Assembly (NCBI GenBank): GCA_947085255.1
Contig: CAMTVQ010000001.1
Span: 499,730-563,729, forward strand
Source: CAMTVQ01 sp947085255
GTDB taxonomy: Bacteria > Bacteroidota > Bacteroidia > Sphingobacteriales > Sphingobacteriaceae
Direction of reading: 5' to 3'
Length of the DNA: 64,000 nucleotides
Shown: in pieces, positions 7,884 through 15,596 of the stretch
Layout: each line of letters starts with the position of its first letter
How positions within the stretch are numbered: position 1 is the first letter of the stretch
Notes under the pieces: generated by a model
The model's database searches: none
Told to the model about the DNA's origin: nothing
Seen by the model: the letters and a program-made list of their open reading frames with translations, nothing else
Position numbers and translations under genes: made by a program

Positions 7884-10800
7884 TTATTTATTCAAAAACT
7901 CACGTACAAAATCAACTTTCTTTTTGGCTGCCGATATGGTAAAAGGGTCTTTGCTCTTCGACTTTTCTTGCAAGTAGGTATTGAAATTAGTATCCGACGA
8001 TATTGCCTCTACCAATCCTCCTCTGTATGAGAAGAAGAACCATACGTCTTTACCCCCACACTCAAAATAGAAGTTTACAATATCCTCGCCCGATTTACGG
8101 ACGATTTGTACATATCCATTTACCAACTTGCCTATTTCTTCGTTACCCACGGTAAGTATAGCAAACGGACCAACCGATTTGTACGATCTGCTACTTTGAT
8201 CCCATACCAAACGTAAATTAGAAAGCACAAATGTTTGATTTAAATCTCCACTGTTTTTGTAAGTAGCAAATAATTTCAACCCTTGTATTACACGTTCGGC
8301 CGTTTTTTCGGGCACTAATTCGGATAACGACTTGTAAAAACCGAGTGTATCTAAACGTGGTACACGCGATTCGATAGTGTTGTTCTTTATTACTGCTAGC
8401 AACTGCTTAAATGCATCCTTTTGGAAAGGAAAATCCATAGTAAGCACCGTACTTAACTCCAATTCTTTAGAAGCTAATTTTGCCACCCCTTGCCCAACAA
8501 CTTGCAGCTTAAACTTATCCGAAAACTCTACACCTAAATCAAACGGACCCTCGTAGTACAGTTGTTCGGCAGAGTCTAAAAACGTGAGGTACTTGCCTTT
8601 AAGTCCTTCTCCATACAGCTTATCATCGTTCCCGATTTTAAACTTTTTAGAGTTTTCATCAAAAATAAGTGTACCCGTAATGCTGGTAACATTATGGTCA
8701 ATAGCATCCAACTTATTACTCATAAACGTTCCGTAGCCCTGCGCGCTAATATTATCTAACTGTAAACCAGCAAATACCTTACGCCCATCTGGATTGCGCA
8801 TAACCGAATCGAGTTGCAGTTTTATAGAATCGGGATTTATTTGACCCTTAAAATTGAAATAACTGGCTTCGATAACCGCACTGTTTTCTATAATTTTAGC
8901 AAAACCATCACAGCTCAAGAATTTTTTATTGGCATTCAAATAAATATCTCCATAATAGGTAATACGGTTATTTAGCCTAAAATCTTGACTTTGGTTGAGT
9001 AATGATTTGGCAACGGTGTGCACACCCGTATCTACACTTATTTGAGTAAATATGAGTTTTTGTACCTTTTTGTCTTTATCAATATAATCGTAACTGCCAT
9101 TACCTACATATTTTTTAGCTCCTAATATGTTGATGTTCGCTTCGTATATGAGGTGATATTTATTCTCATTATCGGCTATAAGACGAGCATTGGCAAGTTG
9201 TTGCATTTCGGCTTTTGGTTTAATTTGCACTTTATTGCCATCTGGAAAAATTTCCGCATCTGCCACCAATATAGAAGGTACTCCAGTAGCATCTATCAAA
9301 TAGGTTTTGAGGTCGTACACTACTTTTTCTACTACAAACTTGAGTGAATCTTGCCCCGGAGCAACTGACATTAAGAATTTATCTTCTTTGCTGGCTGTAG
9401 CATTGCTAAACTCCACTTTTGCTTCGTCAAACAGCCAAGTAAATTCGTTGAGCGATGTTTTGTATTGGTTGAACGGAAAATCGACTAATTGTTTGCTATC
9501 ATTTGGTAAAAAATTGGCTCTCCTTGCTATAAAATCAACTTTAGAGCGCACATTATCACCCTGTAGGGCAAATACTTTTACATCGCTAGAATTGAGTCGG
9601 ATACTCGCCGTATCGGCTGTAAAATCATCTGGATTAAATTTGGTATACTTAGATACGTGGGCTGCATCATTAAAATTGGTGGTGCCGCTGCCTGTTAAAT
9701 CACGCGGTGTATATACTAAACGCCCGCTATGGGTAGCTTGCAAGCCGTACATTTCCAATGGCTTTTCGCGCTTGTACACAAACATACTATCGGTATACGA
9801 CGACCAATGCAAATACGGTTCGGGGGCATTTACTTCTGGATTAATGGCTGTTTTATCAATCGTAAAGCTTGTAGCATTGGTATTCATCGAATCTAAGAAG
9901 AACAGAAAAGCATTTGCCTTTGCGGTAGAGCTTAAATAGGTAAGTGTTCCGTTACCGAAAAAACCTCTATGACTTAAATCTATTTCATTTACATACTGCC
10001 CTTTACCTCTGTAATTCGGGTAACCTTCTGGAGGTGTTTTGGTAAGATACCCCAATGAGGAATCTGGACGTAACAATAAGGCCTCTTTATAAACAGGAAA
10101 AATACCATCGGTATACATCTCCCCCTTAAATATCAAATCACTGGCGGAGTTGATATTATCCAAACTATCTATAATAAACGGGTACACGGTAAAGAAAAAA
10201 CGCTTACGGTCGTATACCGAGCCTTGTCTGTTTTTCTTATCGTAATACACATAGGAGTTTTTGGTGCTTTCAAAAATCGGGAACTGTGGAAAATCTTTTA
10301 ATCCTGATTTATTATTGGCTTTATCTACTGCAATTTGCCCACTTACATCTTCTACCACCGATTTTACTTCAAACGTATTTTGAACTCCTCTCTCATCAGG
10401 TGGGGCTTTTACCTTAAATTTCATGGAATCTACACTCTCTAAGTCTACCTTAAAATTCGTGTAATCGAAGCTAAATCCTTTACCATAAAAGTCGAATAAA
10501 CCCGCGTGCACCTGCCCACCAAATGTCATGTTCAAATCTTGTTTCATGGTAATATTTCCTTCTTTCGGAATAATATATACCGACTGAGAATCACTTAGAA
10601 AGAATTGATTAACGCCTTTTAAGTCCAAGTTGAAACTCGACATATTCATTACGGCATTGGTACCTTTTGCTACCGAACGTAGGCGAATTACATCATAATC
10701 TAAATTACCCGCATTAAACCGCACATAATTAATAGCACGGTTTAGTACTGTTATTTCTCCTTTTTTTTCATTCATGCGAATGAAACCCAGCACAACCAAC

Positions 10801-12299
10801 TCGCGCAGTTGCCCTAAAACCTGTTCTTCCTTCAATTTATACGCTTTAGCATAGGCATCAATGGTGGTTACTTTTCGAGTTTGCTTCTCTACAATGCGCT
10901 TTAGCGTTACCAAAGGATGTACATCGGCTAAACCTTCCAACTTGCGGTATCTAAACTCTCGGTAATAAAAATCGGATTCGAAAATAGCTTCCCTATTGGT
11001 TCTACTGGCAATCATACCAAACTCCATTTCATCCTTTTCCAACGGCCACGTAATTACTTCTACCAAAATAGTGAGTTTGTGGTACGAATCTGTAAATGCG
11101 GCACTGCTTATACCCTCATCTCCACGGCTTACAATTACTTTACGTCCCTCGTTTAGGTACTTAAACTCCGCTAAGGGGTGATAAATAGAATCTTTTTCAC
11201 CTAAATAAATGGTAGTTCTTACTTGATTGGATACAATTTTGTCTAAATAAATTACAAATCCTTCTGAATACCCTTTGGCTGCTAATTTTCCATTTCTGTA
11301 AATACTTATATAGGCGTCCTCTCCTTCCGTTCCTGAACCTCTAAAACGGTTTCCAGTCATACCAAATCCCCCATTATAATCTACGCCTTTAAAAATATCT
11401 TTTATGAAATAGCTGCTTTTATACGAATCAAATTTGGGATACTCATCATCATCCGGCCCTTTATTTATGGTTAGTTTTTCAGTAATTCTACCGGGCAGTG
11501 CCTCGGTAAAATAGCCCTTATAATAAAACTGTACAGAATCTATTTTAAACTCCGAAGAGCCCATATTTAGCTTATACTTATTAAGTTCGGCATATACTTT
11601 TGTAGAGTCTAACTTAACCCTTGTCCAGTTCATTGTACCTTTTTTGCCCATCCACATTTTATCTAATGGGTAAAACACCCCTCCTGTATTATAAATGCGG
11701 GTATATGTATTGCTTGCCAAGCAGGTAAGCGTAGTAGTGGGTACTATAATTTTGGGTAAAGAATCGTATGCTATTTCAAAGTTTTTATCCGACATGTACC
11801 ACCTGTTGGAATTGGATAGATTGAGACTATTATTATTAAACAAATCCACAGAAAAGGCTAAATAAGTAGTTGCACGCTTATTCTTTTGCACCGCAAGCTT
11901 GCGCAAGCTTACTATCCATTTATTGAAATTTGTAGGATTGTGCTTATTTGCCACAAAATAAAGAATGGCTTGCAAATAATTTTCAAACTCTGGCGATGGA
12001 CGCAAACCTCTACTCAACATTAAACTGGCAAAGGAGATGATACTATCTTGCTGATCTACCTTAAAGGCTCCGGCGGTGTTCCACTTTACCAAAAACTCTT
12101 CGGCTATTTTTTTAGAGGAGCTTACAGATGATGTTTTCATAAAATCATCCAACTGCTTAGCAAAAATGATGGTGTTTTTATCAAATGCTTTTAATGGCAC
12201 TTGCCCTTGCGCTTTAAGTTGTGTATTGCCTATACAGCATACTACAATTGCTACAATTAATTTTACAAGGTAGTTTTTCATCATTTTTTTGCCGCTCAT
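7884..12299 (-). CDS. Very large exported protein of unknown function
   Basis: A 1471-residue protein with a probable signal peptide (hydrophobic LVKLIVAIVVCCIG, cut near LKAQ at about 31) and no further membrane segments, so it is probably periplasmic or outer-membrane associated. I do not recognise the family. The N-terminal third looks helical. A short helical segment near residue 490 (YKLKEEQVLGQLRELVVLGFIRM) resembles a winged helix, and the remainder is rich in alternating beta strands with repeated phrases such as FNLDLKGV and FDFYGKGFSFDY. There is no T9SS sorting domain at the C-terminus (ends VDFVREFLNK). It starts four bases after prmA in a housekeeping operon, which argues for a conserved core role, perhaps in the envelope; that is inference. 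The alternative start MMKNYLVK lies a few codons downstream. Confidence 0.75.
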   Translation of the reverse strand: MSGKKMMKNYLVKLIVAIVVCCIGNTQLKAQGQVPLKAFDKNTIIFAKQLDDFMKTSSVSSSKKIAEEFLVKWNTAGAFKVDQQDSIISFASLMLSRGLRPSPEFENYLQAILYFVANKHNPTNFNKWIVSLRKLAVQKNKRATTYLAFSVDLFNNNSLNLSNSNRWYMSDKNFEIAYDSLPKIIVPTTTLTCLASNTYTRIYNTGGVFYPLDKMWMGKKGTMNWTRVKLDSTKVYAELNKYKLNMGSSEFKIDSVQFYYKGYFTEALPGRITEKLTINKGPDDDEYPKFDSYKSSYFIKDIFKGVDYNGGFGMTGNRFRGSGTEGEDAYISIYRNGKLAAKGYSEGFVIYLDKIVSNQVRTTIYLGEKDSIYHPLAEFKYLNEGRKVIVSRGDEGISSAAFTDSYHKLTILVEVITWPLEKDEMEFGMIASRTNREAIFESDFYYREFRYRKLEGLADVHPLVTLKRIVEKQTRKVTTIDAYAKAYKLKEEQVLGQLRELVVLGFIRMNEKKGEITVLNRAINYVRFNAGNLDYDVIRLRSVAKGTNAVMNMSSFNLDLKGVNQFFLSDSQSVYIIPKEGNITMKQDLNMTFGGQVHAGLFDFYGKGFSFDYTNFKVDLESVDSMKFKVKAPPDERGVQNTFEVKSVVEDVSGQIAVDKANNKSGLKDFPQFPIFESTKNSYVYYDKKNRQGSVYDRKRFFFTVYPFIIDSLDNINSASDLIFKGEMYTDGIFPVYKEALLLRPDSSLGYLTKTPPEGYPNYRGKGQYVNEIDLSHRGFFGNGTLTYLSSTAKANAFLFFLDSMNTNATSFTIDKTAINPEVNAPEPYLHWSSYTDSMFVYKREKPLEMYGLQATHSGRLVYTPRDLTGSGTTNFNDAAHVSKYTKFNPDDFTADTASIRLNSSDVKVFALQGDNVRSKVDFIARRANFLPNDSKQLVDFPFNQYKTSLNEFTWLFDEAKVEFSNATASKEDKFLMSVAPGQDSLKFVVEKVVYDLKTYLIDATGVPSILVADAEIFPDGNKVQIKPKAEMQQLANARLIADNENKYHLIYEANINILGAKKYVGNGSYDYIDKDKKVQKLIFTQISVDTGVHTVAKSLLNQSQDFRLNNRITYYGDIYLNANKKFLSCDGFAKIIENSAVIEASYFNFKGQINPDSIKLQLDSVMRNPDGRKVFAGLQLDNISAQGYGTFMSNKLDAIDHNVTSITGTLIFDENSKKFKIGNDDKLYGEGLKGKYLTFLDSAEQLYYEGPFDLGVEFSDKFKLQVVGQGVAKLASKELELSTVLTMDFPFQKDAFKQLLAVIKNNTIESRVPRLDTLGFYKSLSELVPEKTAERVIQGLKLFATYKNSGDLNQTFVLSNLRLVWDQSSRSYKSVGPFAILTVGNEEIGKLVNGYVQIVRKSGEDIVNFYFECGGKDVWFFFSYRGGLVEAISSDTNFNTYLQEKSKSKDPFTISAAKKKVDFVREFLNK

Positions 12300-12303
12300 G
12301 TTC

Positions 12304-13152
12304 TTATTTTTTGAATTGGGCTGCCACCCAGTTGTTTTTTTCTTTGTGATTTACATACACAAAACCTAATGCGGTTGCTTTTTCGGTAATAATTTTAAGA
12401 TCGGCACCGTTGTAAAAACCACTCATAAACAACAATCCTCCTGTTTTTACCAATTTTGCATATCCAGCCAGTTGGTCGAGTAATATATTACGATTAATAT
12501 TGGCTAAAAGTATATCTACTGGTTGCAAGGTTGCCAATGTATTAGCATCGCCTACAAAAGCAGTAATAGCCTTGCAGGTATTTAGTTCTATACACTCTTG
12601 TGCATTTATAATAGCCTGTGCATCATTATCTATAGCAATTACGGCGGCGGCACCTAACTTATCGGCTATTATAGCCAATACAGCAGTACCACAACCCATA
12701 TCCAATACCTCTTTGCCCACACAATTGGTTTCAAATAAATAACTGGCCATTAGCGAGGTAGTTTCGTGATGCCCCGTACCAAAAGCCATTTTTGGATCTA
12801 TAATCACTTCCATACCAATATCCGGACGTTGTTCGTGGAAAGAAGCACGTATGTAGCATTTGCCGGCAATAACTACTGGTTCAAAATTACTTTCCCATAC
12901 TTGATTCCAGTTTTCGTACGGAATTTGCTTTACTGTGTACGAAAAGTTGTATTCCGCCTTTAGTTCCGCAAGTGCTTGGTTGGTGTTGCTTTCCGAAAAA
13001 ACATTGCCATGTATGTATGCACAAAAGCCGTTTTCATTTTCCTCAAACGTATCGTAATCTACTGCTGCTAATGCATCTATCAACAAGTCCTTTACAAACT
13101 CTTCGGCATCAACAAGGGTAAATTTTAGTTCGATGTAATGTGTATGTTCCAT
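12304..13152 (-). CDS. prmA: Ribosomal protein L11 methyltransferase
   Basis: A 282-residue SAM-dependent methyltransferase that trimethylates ribosomal protein L11. The PrmA linker motif FGTGHHETT is at 124-132, the SAM-binding LDMGCGTAVL at 150-159, an acidic loop (AIDND) near 173-177, and the substrate-site LLANI at 215-219. The N-terminal domain is the L11-recognition module. Its ATG overlaps the tpiA stop (TAATG), so translation is coupled. Confidence 0.93.
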   Translation of the reverse strand: MEHTHYIELKFTLVDAEEFVKDLLIDALAAVDYDTFEENENGFCAYIHGNVFSESNTNQALAELKAEYNFSYTVKQIPYENWNQVWESNFEPVVIAGKCYIRASFHEQRPDIGMEVIIDPKMAFGTGHHETTSLMASYLFETNCVGKEVLDMGCGTAVLAIIADKLGAAAVIAIDNDAQAIINAQECIELNTCKAITAFVGDANTLATLQPVDILLANINRNILLDQLAGYAKLVKTGGLLFMSGFYNGADLKIITEKATALGFVYVNHKEKNNWVAAQFKK

Positions 13153-13913
13153 TACGCAGCTTTTACAATTTCTACAAAATCGCGCGACTTTAAAGAAGCA
13201 CCACCAATAAGTCCACCATCAATGTCGGGCTGAGCAAACAATGTTGCTGCATTTTGCGCATTGCAACTCCCTCCGTATAAGATACGCGTAGTGTCTGCCA
13301 CGTTTTTAGTCCACTTATTTGCTAACAAGTTACGAATAAATGCATGTACTTCTTGAGCCTGTTCTGCAGAAGCCGTTTTGCCTGTACCAATAGCCCATAC
13401 GGGTTCGTAAGCTATTACAATATGTTGCATTTCTGCAGCTGTAAAACCTGATAAAGCGGTAGTAATTTGCTGCCCCAATATTTTAAAAAAGTGTCCCGAT
13501 TCGCGCTCTTCAAGCGTTTCTCCGCAGCAATAAATCACATTTAATTGATTACTTAATGCCGCTTTTATCTTTGGGGTAATGAGTATATCTGTTTCTAAAA
13601 AATACTGTCTGCGTTCCGAATGGCCTACAATTACATAACTACAGCCGATGGATTGCAGCATTTCGGCAGATACCTCGCCTGTAAATGCTCCTTTGCTCTC
13701 CGCGTGGCAGTTTTGAGCAGCTACCTGCATCTGCTTATGGGTAATAAGCTGCTTTACACTATGCAGATGGGTGTAAGGAGGTGCAATAATTATTTCTACG
13801 GCATCATTGCGTAGCTCATCCACCAACATGGCGTTTATTTCTGTTACCAAAATTAAGCCTTCTTGGTAATTGGTATTCATTTTCCAGTTGCCGGCAACTA
13901 TTCGTTTTCTCAT
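13152..13913 (-). CDS. tpiA: Triosephosphate isomerase
   Basis: A 253-residue TIM barrel that interconverts dihydroxyacetone phosphate and glyceraldehyde 3-phosphate in glycolysis. All catalytic residues are present: K11 in GNWKMN, H98 in VGHSERR and E170 in AYEPVWAIGTG. The flexible loop (WAIGTGKTAS) and the phosphate-binding YGGSC and GGLIGGASL segments are intact. It follows the GlmU-like gene by 12 bases and overlaps prmA by one. Confidence 0.98.
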   Translation of the reverse strand: MRKRIVAGNWKMNTNYQEGLILVTEINAMLVDELRNDAVEIIIAPPYTHLHSVKQLITHKQMQVAAQNCHAESKGAFTGEVSAEMLQSIGCSYVIVGHSERRQYFLETDILITPKIKAALSNQLNVIYCCGETLEERESGHFFKILGQQITTALSGFTAAEMQHIVIAYEPVWAIGTGKTASAEQAQEVHAFIRNLLANKWTKNVADTTRILYGGSCNAQNAATLFAQPDIDGGLIGGASLKSRDFVEIVKAA

Positions 13914-13925
13914 TTTTTACTTCTT

Positions 13926-15104
13926 CTAAAAATTACGATGGGTTTCTGTTTGTTCAAAAACCGCTGCTAATATCTCTTTATCTTCCTGCGTAAACGGGAT
14001 AGCACGACGCTGCATCACCAATTCGGCTACTTCGTATACTTTAGGAAGTTGGTACACCTCATAGCCAGCTGTACCGCCCCAGCTAAAATCGGGTACAAAA
14101 TTGCGCGGAAAACCTGCACCAAAAATATTAGCCGATACGCCTATTACAGTACCAGTATTAAACATGGTATTGATGCCACACTTAGCATGGTCGGCCATAA
14201 TTAAGCCACAAAACTGTAGGCCTGTTTTACGAAAACGCTGAGTGTTATAATCCCACAATTTTACTTCGGCGTAATTGTTTTTAAGATTCGAATTATTGGT
14301 ATCGGCACCTAAATTGCACCACTCGCCCACTACCGAATTACCCAAAAAGCCATCATGCCCTTTGTTAGAAAACCCCATTAATACCGAGTTGCTAATTTCT
14401 CCCCCTGCCTTGCAATGCGGCCCAACAGTAGTAGAACCATATATTTTGGCTCCCATTTTTATCTGAGCATGCTCGCCCAAGGCAAATGGACCACGAATTA
14501 TGGCACCTTCCATTACTTCGGCATCTTTACCAATATAAATAGGGCCATCTGTGCTGTTTAAGATAGCACAATTCACTTTTGCTCCTTCTTCTATAAAAAT
14601 AGCAGTGCCTATGTGGGTGTTTGTCGTATTTAATTCCTGTGATTTTTTACCAGCCGTAAGCAACTCAAAATCATCTTTTATGGCTTGCCCATTTAAGCTA
14701 AAGATAGATTCGGGATATGTGAGTTGTTTTATAGGCAATGTATACTCTATGCGAGTATACGATGCGGTATGCGAAAATTGCAGCGCCTGCGATTCGGCTA
14801 AACGTACAGCTATGAGTTGTGTAGCGGCATACAAAGCCTCTCCATTTTTAAGAGTAGCAATAGCTTTTATAAGTGCCGCATCCGGAAAAACTGCCCCATT
14901 GATAAAGGTGTTTTCGGCAGCAATAGCACTAGTGAATTTGGCTTGTAAATAAGGTTGTGTATGGTAGCTGATAGTTGCACCCAATAGTTTCTCCCATTTT
15001 TGGGCAATGGTAAGTATGCCACAACGCATATCTGCAACCGGACGGGTAAAGCTTAGGGGCAACAATTGTTGATGAGCCTCTCCATCAAATAAAATATAAT
15101 TCAT
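13926..15104 (-). CDS. GlmU-like sugar-phosphate nucleotidyl-/acetyltransferase
   Basis: A 392-residue enzyme of the alternative Bacteroidota GlmU type. The N-terminal half (ILFDGEAHQQLLPLSFTRPVADMRCG) is the divergent nucleotidyltransferase-like domain. From about 165 onward a left-handed beta-helix of hexapeptide repeats follows (VNCAIL, IGKDAEVMEGAIIRG, IKMGAKIYG, VGPHCKAGGEISNS). The family is proposed to make UDP-GlcNAc for peptidoglycan and LPS. It fits an operon that also carries mpl and ftsK. The exact reaction is not proven from sequence. Confidence 0.82.
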   Translation of the reverse strand: MNYILFDGEAHQQLLPLSFTRPVADMRCGILTIAQKWEKLLGATISYHTQPYLQAKFTSAIAAENTFINGAVFPDAALIKAIATLKNGEALYAATQLIAVRLAESQALQFSHTASYTRIEYTLPIKQLTYPESIFSLNGQAIKDDFELLTAGKKSQELNTTNTHIGTAIFIEEGAKVNCAILNSTDGPIYIGKDAEVMEGAIIRGPFALGEHAQIKMGAKIYGSTTVGPHCKAGGEISNSVLMGFSNKGHDGFLGNSVVGEWCNLGADTNNSNLKNNYAEVKLWDYNTQRFRKTGLQFCGLIMADHAKCGINTMFNTGTVIGVSANIFGAGFPRNFVPDFSWGGTAGYEVYQLPKVYEVAELVMQRRAIPFTQEDKEILAAVFEQTETHRNF

Positions 15105-15114
15105 GGAGCGAAAA

Positions 15115-15147
15115 TAAAAAAGTCTCGCTGTATTAGCGAGACTTTTT
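15115..15147. terminator. Hairpin terminator after rpmE
   Basis: A 9-bp stem (AGTCTCGCT/AGCGAGACT) with a five-base loop is flanked by As on one side and Ts on the other, so it can work in both directions. It is 18 bases past the rpmE stop and just before the GlmU-like gene, so it probably reduces read-through from the strongly expressed rpmE into the operon. Confidence 0.85.
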
Positions 15148-15164
15148 AGTTTACGGTAGTAAAC

Positions 15165-15416
15165 TTATTTCTTAGCGTAACGATTTTTAAATTTATCGAT
15201 ACGACCTGCTGTATCTACCAATTTCATCTTACCAGTGTAAAACGGGTGAGACATGTTTGAAATCTCCAATTTAATTAATGGGTATTCCTTACCATCTTCT
15301 TTCCAAGTAATGGTATCTTTAGTATCTGCGCATGACTTTGTCATGAATTCGTAGTCACAAGACATATCTTTGAAAACTACCAGTCTATAATTTTTTGGGT
15401 GAATATCCGCTTTCAT
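15165..15416 (-). CDS. rpmE2: 50S ribosomal protein L31, type B
   Basis: An 83-residue L31. It begins MKADIHPKNYRLVVFKDMSC, has the conserved SNMSHPFYTGK segment and ends in a basic tail (FKNRYAKK). It lacks the zinc-binding CxxC pair of type A L31, so it is the zinc-independent B form that many bacteria use when zinc is scarce; here no A form is seen. It has a complete promoter upstream and its own terminator. Confidence 0.95.
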   Translation of the reverse strand: MKADIHPKNYRLVVFKDMSCDYEFMTKSCADTKDTITWKEDGKEYPLIKLEISNMSHPFYTGKMKLVDTAGRIDKFKNRYAKK

Positions 15417-15491
15417 TCTATTTTATTTTAATGCTTTACTTTTACTATTAGTGCCCCTTTGTACGCATAACAATGCCGTAAAAATGGAGTG

Positions 15492-15522
15492 CAAATATAG
15501 GATTTTGTATTTTAATTACAAA
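15492..15522 (-). promoter_or_regulatory. Bacteroidota promoter of rpmE
   Basis: Minus strand: TTTG (15519-15522), exactly 19 bases, then TATATTTG (15492-15499). This is a full match to the -33/-7 consensus. It gives a leader of about 70 bases. Confidence 0.8.
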
Positions 15523-15582
15523 TAGATTGCAAAACATTTTGTTTAGTTTAGGAGTAATAAAAAAATGTAAGGCCTAATTGGT

Positions 15583-15590
15583 TACTTTTG
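15583..15590 (+). promoter_or_regulatory. -7 box directly before the propeller-protein gene
   Basis: TACTTTTG fits TAnnTTTG and ends six bases before the ATG at 15597. The expected transcription start coincides with the start codon, so the mRNA may be leaderless. Confidence 0.5.
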
Positions 15591-15596
15591 TAGTGC

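Noticed and set aside
9307..9939. Open frame of 210 codons on the plus strand
   Set aside because: It lies antisense to the 1471-residue gene, shows no family features, and the minus frame continues intact through it.
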